Below, in pieces: positions 43,174 through 52,536 of a stretch of DNA of 64,000 nucleotides (its first letter is position 1; every line of letters starts with the position of its first letter). Source of the DNA: an uncultured Ignisphaera sp. (GTDB taxonomy: Archaea > Thermoproteota > Thermoprotei_A > Sulfolobales > Ignisphaeraceae); the NCBI GenBank assembly GCA_938074605.1, contig CALJEI010000002.1:186001-250000 (forward strand), given 5' to 3'. The translations under genes and the position numbers were made by a program. The notes under the pieces were generated by a model that saw nothing but the letters and a program-made list of their open reading frames with translations, had not been told where the DNA came from and made no database searches.

Positions 43174-45930
43174 TTACATCCATTTTCTTTTTATTATCCA
43201 TCCTATTGCTATTCCTGCTATTAGTAGTATTATTGCTATTATTGTTGTTGTTGTCCATTCTGTTACTGTTTCTGTTAGTGTAGTTGTTGCTATTTTTGTT
43301 GATGTTATTGATGTTGTTGATGTTGTTGTTAGTGTAGTTGTTGCTGTAATAGTAATAGTTACAACACCAGGTATTGGTGTTGGTGTGGGGGTAGGAGTAG
43401 GTGTAGGCGTTGGAGTTGGTGTTGGGGTAGGTGTTGGAGTTGGAGTAGGGGTTGGTGTGGGGGTGGGTGTGACACCGGTTATTACAAATGGTTGTCTTAC
43501 TATTGTTGGAATGCCTACAAGTTTTGAAACAATAATTACTGTTAGTTCTGCTGAACCTGGAATCAACTCCTTTGTTTCCTCTGCTGAAAGCCTTATGACC
43601 CATCTACCATCTCTTACTGGTGTAGCCATACCTATCTTTGTTTTGTCCCCATGTCTAATGATATACTTTATGTACATGATGTCCTCAACTTTGTATGGAG
43701 CTCCATGGAATGTTACATCTATTTCAAATTCAACTGGCTGGCCTTGTGCTACAATTAGTGGTAGTGTTATTGCTGCTTCTGGAACCATGGGTTCTGCAAA
43801 CATAAGCCACTTATCGGCGGTATCAGGAAATTCTCTAAATGCTTTAATAACAAGTATTTTTGCTATTACATCCACTTTATCTAGATAGAATGGCCCATTT
43901 CCGACCCAGAAATGTCCCTTAGACTCAACCCATTTCTTCAGATTTCCATATCTTGTCGATGCTTCGTCAGAAGTTATATATCTACCTAGAAATTCTTTAT
44001 ATGGTATAAAGTTCTCCCTTATTGCCTTATCCAACATTCCTTTTAATATTTCTAATGATGGTCCAGCTATAAGATTTGTCCACTCAATCTTTAGCTTATC
44101 AGCCTTACCAGATGAGAATGCTAGTTTCTGCTCAGCTTCAGCAAGCCATGCAACTGCAATTGTATGCCACGGTCCTGGACCCTGGCTGTACTCTGGCCAT
44201 ATAACGGCACTAGCTGCAATCCACTCAGCATCAAGATATACTGTATCCGTATAATATTCGATGATAAGGGGATCTGTTCTTAATATCCTTAATCCTTTAA
44301 ATATTTCTCTAAACGCTTTAAAGCTTGGCACATATGCTTCATCATAAATTGGGCTTGCTGGATCAGCTCTATCAAATGTTAGTATGAATTGCAACAGTAT
44401 ATCGCCTATAGTTAGCGGACTACCATCATGCCACTTAACCTTCTTAAACAGGTCATCTTCATAGTATAGCACAACCTTTGCATTTGCAGTTGTTCCTGGG
44501 GGTGGACCTGTCATTTGCTTTGTAGAAGCATTCCAGCTATACCATGCATCAGATGGAACCTCTATTCTATCAACAAACTTTAAATCAATCCAATCTAGGG
44601 TTTTTGTAACAGGAAGTCCCTCAAGGACATACACCTCTGCTTTTTTAACTCTATTTGGCCAAAACAGCCCTGTATAAGGATCTGGCATAACGGCAGGATC
44701 GCTGGTAGCTCTAATCACAGCCATATCAAATATCCAATTGGTGCCTGCTATAGGATTCCATGGCTCTACAAGTGTATTGGGAAGAGCTATCTTCATCGTA
44801 CCTCCAACTCTATCTGTATATCTTATTGTATATGGCCATAGTCTAGAGCCTGAGAATCCGCCTGCTAAATCATATGAGAGTACAACCTCTGGCCTTGAGG
44901 CCCATACTGATGTTAGGTGTACTAGCCACACCCTTACAGAATCTTTCATAGATAACACTATAGCTTTTCTCATAAGCCCATCTCTTTCCTCAATAGTTGT
45001 AAATGCTCTATTCCAAAGCTTTTCTGCCACGGTGAAGAATTCTGGATCTGGTTTGTATGCCTGCCATAGCGGCTCTGGCCTTCCTAGTGGTGTATAGAAG
45101 TAGCCAAAGTTATCAGCCTCATCTCTAGACACAAGTGTTGTTATCCATCCACCTGTATATAGATGCCATTCACCCTTAGCTGGATCCCCTCTTATCCATA
45201 TTGGTGAGGCTTCTCTAGCAGTCTTATACATTCTCTCTACTACAAATCCAAGTTTCTCTAGCTGAGTAGATACATAATCTCCTATAGCCTTTCTAGCATC
45301 CTCAATTCTTATTAGGAACTTTATTACAATAGGACTTCCTTTATAGTACCATTTACCATCCCTATACTCTGCCCCAAGCTTTTTCATCTCCTCAAATATT
45401 ATCTCCTTACCCTTCTCAAAATTATATCTATACTCACTCTCAATCTCAAACATAACATCTGCATATCTAGCATAGTCTGGAAAGCTAGGCGCTATTGCCG
45501 TATATCTAGGTACAGCTAGTCCACCCATAATCTCATTAACTATATAGTCCCTATCAACTATATAGTTCATAGCCTCCCTAATTCTAGCTACACTAAATGG
45601 ATTTAGTTCACCCGTTGTAAACTCAGGTCCATATGGGTTAAATGTAAGCTCATAGTAAAGACCGTACGACATTACATATCTTAATCCAGCTGCCTTAATG
45701 TCCCTAAAGAGTTCTGGATCCCCAAAGTCATCGAAATATACTTGAATTTCACCCTTCTTAAGCATATCAAGCGCCTTGGCAGCATCACCCTCCATTATAA
45801 ATGTAATTTCATCTATCCAAGGACCTCTAGGTACAGCCTGTGCTGAAACTTCTGCCGAAAATACACATCCTACTATGCCTATTAGAATTAAAGCTATGGC
45901 TATTAGTGCTATAAAACCATATTTTTTCAT
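43174..45930 (-). CDS. Oligopeptide ABC importer, membrane-anchored binding protein
   Basis: A very large family 5 solute-binding protein (918 residues; bacterial OppA is about 540). A signal peptide (about 4-32, cleavage probably after S-A-Q-A) starts the chain. The SBP_bac_5 body fills about 35-780 with insertions. A strand-rich domain follows (about 740-830), then sixteen Thr-Pro repeats, a T/S-rich stretch and a C-terminal helix ending K-R-K-W-M that anchors it. The T/S-rich stalk is probably O-glycosylated. ATG 45930 has GGTGA seven bases upstream; the leader can fold over this site. Gene order with OppB-C-D-F shows it feeds the peptide importer, although sugars are alternative ligands in crenarchaeal family members. 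Confidence 0.9.
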   Translation of the reverse strand: MKKYGFIALIAIALILIGIVGCVFSAEVSAQAVPRGPWIDEITFIMEGDAAKALDMLKKGEIQVYFDDFGDPELFRDIKAAGLRYVMSYGLYYELTFNPYGPEFTTGELNPFSVARIREAMNYIVDRDYIVNEIMGGLAVPRYTAIAPSFPDYARYADVMFEIESEYRYNFEKGKEIIFEEMKKLGAEYRDGKWYYKGSPIVIKFLIRIEDARKAIGDYVSTQLEKLGFVVERMYKTAREASPIWIRGDPAKGEWHLYTGGWITTLVSRDEADNFGYFYTPLGRPEPLWQAYKPDPEFFTVAEKLWNRAFTTIEERDGLMRKAIVLSMKDSVRVWLVHLTSVWASRPEVVLSYDLAGGFSGSRLWPYTIRYTDRVGGTMKIALPNTLVEPWNPIAGTNWIFDMAVIRATSDPAVMPDPYTGLFWPNRVKKAEVYVLEGLPVTKTLDWIDLKFVDRIEVPSDAWYSWNASTKQMTGPPPGTTANAKVVLYYEDDLFKKVKWHDGSPLTIGDILLQFILTFDRADPASPIYDEAYVPSFKAFREIFKGLRILRTDPLIIEYYTDTVYLDAEWIAASAVIWPEYSQGPGPWHTIAVAWLAEAEQKLAFSSGKADKLKIEWTNLIAGPSLEILKGMLDKAIRENFIPYKEFLGRYITSDEASTRYGNLKKWVESKGHFWVGNGPFYLDKVDVIAKILVIKAFREFPDTADKWLMFAEPMVPEAAITLPLIVAQGQPVEFEIDVTFHGAPYKVEDIMYIKYIIRHGDKTKIGMATPVRDGRWVIRLSAEETKELIPGSAELTVIIVSKLVGIPTIVRQPFVITGVTPTPTPTPTPTPTPTPTPTPTPTPTPTPTPTPIPGVVTITITATTTLTTTSTTSITSTKIATTTLTETVTEWTTTTIIAIILLIAGIAIGWIIKRKWM
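43375..43470 (-). repeat. Hexanucleotide repeat encoding sixteen Thr-Pro pairs
   Basis: Sixteen consecutive six-base units, each Thr codon plus Pro codon, in the stalk of the peptide-binding protein. An Ile-Pro unit (43369-43374 on the minus strand) ends the run. Synonymous codons vary between units (ACA, ACC, ACT, ACG; CCA, CCC, CCT), so the protein repeat is kept under selection while exact DNA repetition is partly broken. The opposite strand gives a spurious long Val-Gly frame. Confidence 0.9.
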
Positions 45931-46082
45931 TGCAATTCACCTAGACTTAGGTAACTTAATTATAAATCAAGTTTATAAACCTTAATCCTCTTTATATTTA
46001 GCCAAGTTAATGAAATGACTTAGAATATGTTATACCATGCTGAAGAATTTAATTCATTACAGGCTCCAATAATACATGTCCA

Positions 46083-46355
46083 CTATTCTAGCACCCCATA
46101 GTCCTTTAATATTCTTTTTATTTTCTTTAGCTCTTCACTGAGCTTATATCCCTGTGAAGTTAATATATAGATTTTTGACCTTCCCTGCTCCTCGTATCTA
46201 ATTATTCCCTTGTCCACTAGCTCATCCAATAACCTCTTAAGTCTATCATACGGCATATTTACTAGCATTGACAATTTTGTAGGATTTATGGGTTCCCTAG
46301 CCAGTATTTCAATAACATCAAATATTATTTCTAATTTACTTCTCTTTTTTACCAT
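46083..46355 (-). CDS. Winged-helix DNA-binding protein, 90 aa
   Basis: A small one-domain regulator. The helix pattern K-L-E-I-I-F-D-V-I-E-I-L then T-K-L-S-M-L-V-N-M-P-Y-D-R-L-K-R-L-L-D-E-L is a helix-turn-helix, followed by the wing G-I-I-R-Y-E-E-Q-G-R-S-K-I-Y-I-L-T. A final basic helix (about 72-88) may serve dimerisation. Such small proteins are common crenarchaeal transcription factors. It overlaps the end of the membrane-protein gene upstream by 20 bases, so the pair is co-expressed. It lies between the peptide importer and the ABC/repeat-protein operon and may regulate either one. Confidence 0.85.
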   Translation of the reverse strand: MVKKRSKLEIIFDVIEILAREPINPTKLSMLVNMPYDRLKRLLDELVDKGIIRYEEQGRSKIYILTSQGYKLSEELKKIKRILKDYGVLE

Positions 46356-46893
46356 AGATTAATACCTGAGCTGTATGATGTAGTGATAGAGCCACGGCAG
46401 CTATAGCTCTTATGGTTTCCGAAACCAGTAGCAGTAGGGGTGGTCCTTGAGCTGCTGTTAATAATGTGCTTACTCCTCTAATATAGTAAGAGAGGGATAG
46501 TAAGGCCATAAAGTATCTCGTCTTACCCGTTACATGTTTGGATATGATTAAAGTTGATAATATTCCTGCCAATATATCTGGTGAAGAGACAAGAATAGGC
46601 ATAATGATATAGGTATTACCAGTATGGCTAGAGGTAAGTAGGAGTATAAAGCCTGCTATGGCTAGCGACGATGTTGCTACATATAGGGCAGCCGCCACTC
46701 TACTATCAGATATAATGATAGAGAGCATACCACAGAGTTGGCTTAAGAGGAGAAAGAGAATAAACATTATATAGACTAAAATGTCCTCTACTTTAAACAC
46801 ATTATATACCCTAACAAATAGTACTGCTAGATATGTAAATGCAGCAATACTAACTAGCTCCACTACTAAAAGTGATACTATATATAGGTCCAT
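46336..46893 (-). CDS. Polytopic membrane protein, 185 aa
   Basis: About six hydrophobic helices fill nearly the whole length (around 5-28, 37-60, 67-88, 95-115, 125-142, 150-172). The short loops are poor in charged residues, and the C-terminus is basic (Y-G-K-K-E-K). I recognise no family. The ATG at 46893 is preceded by GAAGGTAT. The gene overlaps the winged-helix gene, which suggests a membrane sensor/regulator pair, though that is inference from position only. No catalytic motif is seen. Confidence 0.75.
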   Translation of the reverse strand: MDLYIVSLLVVELVSIAAFTYLAVLFVRVYNVFKVEDILVYIMFILFLLLSQLCGMLSIIISDSRVAAALYVATSSLAIAGFILLLTSSHTGNTYIIMPILVSSPDILAGILSTLIISKHVTGKTRYFMALLSLSYYIRGVSTLLTAAQGPPLLLLVSETIRAIAAVALSLHHTAQVLIYGKKEK

Positions 46894-47071
46894 ATACCTT
46901 CACCAGTGTAGTGTAGCTCCCCACACCCCATATGATCTTGTCAGGCAATGCCTATACACCTAAATTGTATTATATGGTTCTTATTACGGTATATTAACAT
47001 TAACGCCATTGTAGAGCCTCCATATAGTATTAAATATGCAGTAAAGCTTCTTCAAATTTTGCTCCTTTTTA

Positions 47072-47542
47072 TTATCGGTAGGGTGGTACTGCAATAAATG
47101 TATTATTTCCTACTACAATTTCAATTGGTATAAGTACTACACCCCTCTGGGTCAAAAATATATAGCCCTTCAATACGGTATCGCCAGTAATAAGTTTAGC
47201 TATGTCATTGCCGCTAAGCTCATACTCTCTACCAATACATTTATATCTAGGCATAAATACAACAATAATTATTTCATCTGTTTCGGTCTTGAAGAATGTT
47301 GTATGTCGATGAATTAATACAGGTATCCCCCTAGTTCTAAAGCCTGTACCCCTAAATGCTACGAGCCATCTAACACCAATTAAAAATCTGGGTATTTTTT
47401 CAGACACAAAACTATCACCACTAATGTTAATTAGTTGTTCGATGCTCTCTGGTGGAACTGGATATACAAAGTAGACTGCTATAGGCCAGGAGATAGCTAT
47501 GGCAAGGCCTATAGCTAGTGCTATAACCATGTTTCTATGCAT
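47072..47542 (-). CDS. Hypothetical exported protein, about 156 aa
   Basis: An N-terminal helix (about residues 5-27 after M-H-R-N-M) is a signal or anchor, and the rest looks like a beta-rich external domain (I-G-V-R-W-L-V-A-F, I-I-I-V-V-F-M-P, G-Y-I-F-L-T, V-L-I-P-I-E-I-V-V). I prefer ATG 47542 to GTG 47554 because GGTGA is then five bases upstream. It is the last gene after the FtsX-like permease (gap about 40 bases from this start) and probably belongs to the same operon as an accessory extracellular part. No family recognised. Confidence 0.7.
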   Translation of the reverse strand: MHRNMVIALAIGLAIAISWPIAVYFVYPVPPESIEQLINISGDSFVSEKIPRFLIGVRWLVAFRGTGFRTRGIPVLIHRHTTFFKTETDEIIIVVFMPRYKCIGREYELSGNDIAKLITGDTVLKGYIFLTQRGVVLIPIEIVVGNNTFIAVPPYR

Positions 47543-47579
47543 AGATGTCACCACGGCGACGTTTCTGCTACATTAATAT

Positions 47580-48842
47580 CTATTCATACCGCAAAGCTTT
47601 AACGGGATCCATTTTAGCGGCCCTCCAGGCAGGGTAAAGGCTTGAGATAACACTAACCAGTATTGCTAGTACTAGTGATATAAATACTATAACTGGATTT
47701 ATATAGGGTTCGTAGGAAATACTTGCAGTAAGTGTCATTGGGTTAAAAGTTCTTACTTGTTGTGATCTTGCTGGTGTAGCTGTTGATATAGCTGTGCCCC
47801 TTGCTATTAAACCTGGTAGCATATATGATGTCGCTATACCCAGCACTATACCAACTATACCTCCAAATACACCAATTAAAAGACCTTCAATTATTATCTG
47901 AGCTAGTATATGCTTGTTCTTAAAGCCAAGGGCCTTCATAGTCCCTATTTCTCTAGTCCTTTCCGTAACTGTAACTAGCATCATATTAAATATACCTAGA
48001 GCTGCTGCAATTAATGATATTGCTGCAATACCTCCTAGGAGTAGCGATGTCTGTGTAATCATATTTTGCATTGTTTGAGCTATTTGAGTTGGCGATATAA
48101 TGTTTACAGCACCTCCATAGATACTTCTCAAACTTTCTTCAACTATGTCTATGGAACTTACATTGTTAGTCTTAATCACCACCATATCATACCACATTTT
48201 GTTAAATATCTGTTGAGCAGCTTGAAGAGGTATGAATATGCTTGTATCCGGCGATATGAGATTTGCAGCACCATACCGATCAAGTATACCTGCCACTACT
48301 ATTACTAGGGATATGGATTGTGCCTGTGCTCCAAAACTGCCTCTAGTATATACCATAATAGCTTGGCCTGGAAGAACTATAGGTTGGCTTGTCGTATTTT
48401 GAAATGCTATTTGGCTCCCTATAATGGCTAGAGGAACTGCTGTATCCTGGTATATAGTGCCGTCAATTAGCTTTATATCTCCTAAAATTTCATTTAATTC
48501 GTATGAGGCTATACCATATACTACTGTATTTAATTGGGTATCGCCAAGCGTTATTGCGGCTACTTCCCTTATAATGGGTATAGCCTTTCTAACACCATCT
48601 AGTGAAGCTATTATAGATATATCCAGGTCTGTTAATCTTTTACTCATTACATTTACAATTACTGTATCAGGACCCAGACTCTTAAATATGGAAATAATGT
48701 TTCTTCCAATACCTTCAGTTTGAGAGGTTAGGGCGATTATGGCAGCAACTCCAACTGTAACACTGAGTATTAGGAGAGCTGTTCTAATCTTATGAGTCCA
48801 TAGCGCTCTAAATGCAAGAAGGAATATGTCGTAGAGCCTCAT
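47580..48842 (-). CDS. MacB/LolC-type ABC permease (FtsX domain)
   Basis: A 420-residue permease with one N-terminal helix (about 18-40), a periplasmic-type external domain of about 220 residues (MacB_PCD), and three helices in the C-terminal third with the FtsX signature T-R-E-I-G-T-M-K-A-L-G-F-K. The end reads Y-P-A-W-R-A-A-K-M-D-P-V-K-A-L-R-Y-E, a motif shared by nearly all these permeases. The ATG directly follows the stop of the repeat-protein gene, and the AGGAGG of its last two Arg codons is the ribosome-binding site. It works with the ATPase at 52.5 kb. Confidence 0.92.
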   Translation of the reverse strand: MRLYDIFLLAFRALWTHKIRTALLILSVTVGVAAIIALTSQTEGIGRNIISIFKSLGPDTVIVNVMSKRLTDLDISIIASLDGVRKAIPIIREVAAITLGDTQLNTVVYGIASYELNEILGDIKLIDGTIYQDTAVPLAIIGSQIAFQNTTSQPIVLPGQAIMVYTRGSFGAQAQSISLVIVVAGILDRYGAANLISPDTSIFIPLQAAQQIFNKMWYDMVVIKTNNVSSIDIVEESLRSIYGGAVNIISPTQIAQTMQNMITQTSLLLGGIAAISLIAAALGIFNMMLVTVTERTREIGTMKALGFKNKHILAQIIIEGLLIGVFGGIVGIVLGIATSYMLPGLIARGTAISTATPARSQQVRTFNPMTLTASISYEPYINPVIVFISLVLAILVSVISSLYPAWRAAKMDPVKALRYE

Positions 48843-51800
48843 CTACCTCCTCCTTAACCTAATTATAGGATATATCAGGGTTACCCCTACTAGAAGCGCT
48901 ATTATTAGAAGAGCTATATTGTTGGTAGAACTTTGTGTAGGCATATGGGTTGCAAGAGTTGTAGTCCCTGCTACTATTGTTAGAGGGATTGAAAGTGTTG
49001 TGTTATACTGCCTACCCACATTATCCATATATGTAATCATTATGTTGACACTTGGTAGTGAGATATTTTGGAGGGGCGGCACTGGTGCCTCAATCCTAGT
49101 TGCTGTACCTGGGGGTGGTGCAGCAGTTCTAGTTCTTGTAATGTTAACTGGTCTTACTGCTGTAACATTTACTGTAGTAGATAGCCGAAAGCTAAATGTA
49201 ACGGTTGTTGATGCACCCTTAGCTATCTCACCAATAAAAGTTTCAACGCCTAAAAGGGGAATATATATGTGGCTTGGTAAAGCTCTTACTGTAACATTAT
49301 ATGCTGAACCAAGACCTGTATTGACTAGTGTAAGTGATATTGAGAATGTCTGTCCTGGCGATATTGTCTGTGGTAGAACTGCATAATTTGACACCTTAAG
49401 TGTTGGGAGTAGGACTATGAAGAGTGCGAGGTTCTTTGATAATGTAGCTATAGTGGTGCCATCGAAATAACTTATAGTTAGTGGTAGAGAGAGTGTTACT
49501 GCCCCACTGGTCGGCTGTACATAGATGGATACCTCAACAGACCTCTCATTACCTGATTCAATTAGGTCTATAAAGTATATATCTGAGGATAGTAGGACTA
49601 CTCCTGTTGAAGGTGCTATACTTAATGTTACTGGACCTATTTCAAATTTATTTGGATTTCTAATAGATATAGTTAAATTGCTACTCCGCCCTGCTACTAT
49701 TATCTGTGGGATTACGCTAACCTCTAATGGTTTCTTTTCAATTTCTGGCATAACTATTATAGTAAGCGGCATAGACTCAGAGGTAAGGCTTCCTGTAACA
49801 TCAATATATGTAAAAGTTACTGTCATCACCATACTCTGCATCGACTGGACAGGGTTTGTATAGACTGTTAAGCTTATAATTTTAGCTTTATTAGGCTCTA
49901 AAGAACCTAGATACCATCTACCATTAGAGCCTATTAACGCTATACTTCCTGACGATATTGTTAATGATATGTTGTCCAGCCTTCTATTGGCTATATTCAC
50001 TACAGTTAGATTTAGCATAGAATACCTTCCACCAAATATAGTATGAGGTTCTATAAAAGCTCTAAAATTAATTACCGTAGGCTGTCCACTCACCCTAAAG
50101 CTAACAATTCTGTTCTCAGTCCTATATATGTTAGCTGAATCTATGTAGCTTATGGCTACAGGAACTTGTAGTATTGTAGCTCCAGTGGCTACAACCATAA
50201 GCTTTAATGTATATACTCTTGTTTCTCCAGGTACAAGTTTATCAATATATATCCTTTCCCCAGACCCTATAAATATTATCTGTTGTGAAGGGGTAAACGA
50301 TAGAAGCATGTCATGAGTAGAGATTTCACCATCATTTCTAACATATACAGTAATACTATTTTCGCCTATTAAAAGATTCTGAGGCTCTGTCCATATGGCT
50401 ATATTGGTGAGTGACTGTCTAACTACTAGTCCCAGTGATCTACTCTCACTTTTTGTAGCTCCACCTACATCAGTATAGCTAAGGGTTATACCAATCTGAA
50501 TGCTATTCACTGTAGAGGGGACTATAAGGGGTAGCGTTACAACTCTTACTTCACCCGGATATAAATCGCCTATAAACCATCTATCACTAAGCCCTTTGAG
50601 TACTGCCTGCTGTGTTACAATTGTTACTAACAGATTGTATGCAGGTTTATTACCATCATTCCTAATATATATTGTTACATTATTTTCCCCAGGAATAATT
50701 TGTTCACGATCAGCCATAACAGTAAGTAGTGTTGCTACAGGCTTTACCATCAAACTATAGACAATGTTTTCTGAAATTAATGTACCTGTAACATCCCTAT
50801 ACTCTATACCCAGTGTAACTTGGGTGACCGAGCCTATGGATGACGGTACAAATACTGGTAGCCTTAAGCTTTTCTGTTCACCCGGCTCTAAATCCCCTAC
50901 ATACCACTTGTTACCTTGCTCCTTAATGATGAGTTGTGGCGATGTGATAGTTATGTAGATGCTACCTATCCTCATCTCACCACTATTAGTTATCACAATA
51001 TCTATAGTGTTTTCGCCATAGTCTAGTTCCCGAGGTGTAATCTGTACTGCTATGGGTTTCTCTATAGGTGTTACTGAAAACACTATACTTCTTGCCTCTG
51101 TTCTAAGAGTAAGTGACAAATCAGTGTAGGTAAGCGACATACTTATTTGAATCGATCCAGCAACTGTTATTGGAATAGCGATGTAGAGTTCCAGCGATTT
51201 TCTTTCACCGGGCTTTAAATCACCTATATGCCACTTACCATCAAATCCTCTAACGATTATAGATTGTTGTGGGACTATGGATGCTTCAACACCATATACT
51301 GGATATTCTCCTGTATTCTCTATAGAAATAGATACACTATTAACTTTCCCTGCAGTAAGAGACTCTGGTTGTACATCTATGGTTAGAAAAGTCTGTGGTC
51401 GGATTATCGTAAATGGTATGATTATCCTATCACTTCTATCTATATCGTACTGATCTCTATAGCTTAATGTTGTAGAAACCTGTATTGCTGTTCTATCGTT
51501 TGTAGTTCCCACTGGCATTAAGATTAATGCTACATCTAATGACGATTCTGGTCTCAACTCATCTAACATTATCTTTGCAGTTCCGTTAATTACTACTATC
51601 TGCTGTGGGAATTCAAAGGATATAGCCAACTTTCTAGCAGTTACAGTTCCATTATTTGATATAGTGACTTTTACTATATTTTCTACACCTGTTATAAGTG
51701 TTGTTGGAGTTGCTTTGACTATGATTTGCGGCCCTTTTGGTGGTTGTTCAATAGATAGGTATAGTACTGTATTGAATGTTCTACTAAAGCTACAGGCATC

Positions 51801-52535
51801 TATGTAGCTTATCCTTAAGTATATTGGTACCAAAGCGCCAACCAGTGATGGAGATATATAGATTGGGATATCTATGCCTACAGTAGTATTTGGTGAAATG
51901 TCGCCCCCAGGAATACTTGACTTGATTATCGATACTTGCTGTATCGATAAAACATCTACTGATACATTATAAGCATAGCCTCTTCCAGAATTCTCTATAT
52001 AGATACTTAAATTTGAGAAACCTGGATATACTTTAGTGAGTGATGGAGTCTTAATGGAGATATTAGCTGTATATGTAATGGGAATATTAATGGTTAGCCT
52101 ATTGATTTCCTCCCACAATCCATTCCTATAACTATATAGTATTAAGTCAGCCATATACTCTCCAGCAGAGGCTATCTTCCCTATATCTATCCAGAATCTT
52201 AATTCGATTATTTGGTTTCTTGATATTACTTGTGTATATTTCGATTCTGCTGTGCTTGTTTTACTTAAGGCATCTCTAAAGATCCATGGTAAATATAACT
52301 CTGCTTTAAGTCCTGCAAGTGCGTCATTTCCATTATATTTTAGCATAACTGTGAGCATTTGTGTTTGCATCCCTGGACCAACACATAGTGGAGTACTTGG
52401 CGAACCCCATATTACTGCCACTAACTCAAAGTATCCCTCGGACTGAGCCTTCAACATACCTAATGGTATAGCTATAGGTAGCATTAATAGTATTACTATA
52501 AATATAGCCAGTGTACTTCTATTCATGTTATTCAT
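48843..52535 (-). CDS. Giant extracellular repeat protein (COG1361-like), 1230 aa
   Basis: A secreted, C-terminally anchored protein: signal helix at about 8-30 and C-terminal helix at about 1207-1225 ending R-L-R-R-R. Between them lie one N-terminal domain and about nine tandem beta-sandwich repeats of 100-115 residues, each with a core such as G-E-N-x-I-T-V-Y-V-R-N-D-G, then W-x-I-G-D-L-x-P-G-E, and ending with x-I-x-Y-x-D. This is the CARDB/COG1361 type of S-layer-like domain. It sits between the ATPase and the permease of a MacB-type ABC unit, with one base after the first and none before the second. That suggests the external module works with the transporter, maybe as adhesin or tether. 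ATG 52526 (Met4) is an alternative start. Confidence 0.88.
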   Translation of the reverse strand: MNNMNRSTLAIFIVILLMLPIAIPLGMLKAQSEGYFELVAVIWGSPSTPLCVGPGMQTQMLTVMLKYNGNDALAGLKAELYLPWIFRDALSKTSTAESKYTQVISRNQIIELRFWIDIGKIASAGEYMADLILYSYRNGLWEEINRLTINIPITYTANISIKTPSLTKVYPGFSNLSIYIENSGRGYAYNVSVDVLSIQQVSIIKSSIPGGDISPNTTVGIDIPIYISPSLVGALVPIYLRISYIDACSFSRTFNTVLYLSIEQPPKGPQIIVKATPTTLITGVENIVKVTISNNGTVTARKLAISFEFPQQIVVINGTAKIMLDELRPESSLDVALILMPVGTTNDRTAIQVSTTLSYRDQYDIDRSDRIIIPFTIIRPQTFLTIDVQPESLTAGKVNSVSISIENTGEYPVYGVEASIVPQQSIIVRGFDGKWHIGDLKPGERKSLELYIAIPITVAGSIQISMSLTYTDLSLTLRTEARSIVFSVTPIEKPIAVQITPRELDYGENTIDIVITNSGEMRIGSIYITITSPQLIIKEQGNKWYVGDLEPGEQKSLRLPVFVPSSIGSVTQVTLGIEYRDVTGTLISENIVYSLMVKPVATLLTVMADREQIIPGENNVTIYIRNDGNKPAYNLLVTIVTQQAVLKGLSDRWFIGDLYPGEVRVVTLPLIVPSTVNSIQIGITLSYTDVGGATKSESRSLGLVVRQSLTNIAIWTEPQNLLIGENSITVYVRNDGEISTHDMLLSFTPSQQIIFIGSGERIYIDKLVPGETRVYTLKLMVVATGATILQVPVAISYIDSANIYRTENRIVSFRVSGQPTVINFRAFIEPHTIFGGRYSMLNLTVVNIANRRLDNISLTISSGSIALIGSNGRWYLGSLEPNKAKIISLTVYTNPVQSMQSMVMTVTFTYIDVTGSLTSESMPLTIIVMPEIEKKPLEVSVIPQIIVAGRSSNLTISIRNPNKFEIGPVTLSIAPSTGVVLLSSDIYFIDLIESGNERSVEVSIYVQPTSGAVTLSLPLTISYFDGTTIATLSKNLALFIVLLPTLKVSNYAVLPQTISPGQTFSISLTLVNTGLGSAYNVTVRALPSHIYIPLLGVETFIGEIAKGASTTVTFSFRLSTTVNVTAVRPVNITRTRTAAPPPGTATRIEAPVPPLQNISLPSVNIMITYMDNVGRQYNTTLSIPLTIVAGTTTLATHMPTQSSTNNIALLIIALLVGVTLIYPIIRLRRR

Positions 52536-52536
52536 C

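Noticed and set aside
43142-43888. Plus-strand frame of 248 residues with a long Val-Gly repeat
   Set aside because: It is the opposite strand of the Thr-Pro repeat in the peptide-binding protein; its periodicity is explained by that gene, and the rest has no protein-like pattern.
48843-52535. Repeat protein as a true S-layer subunit
   Set aside because: It is membrane anchored, encoded inside an ABC operon and made of CARDB-like repeats; a main S-layer protein would normally be a separate, strongly expressed gene.
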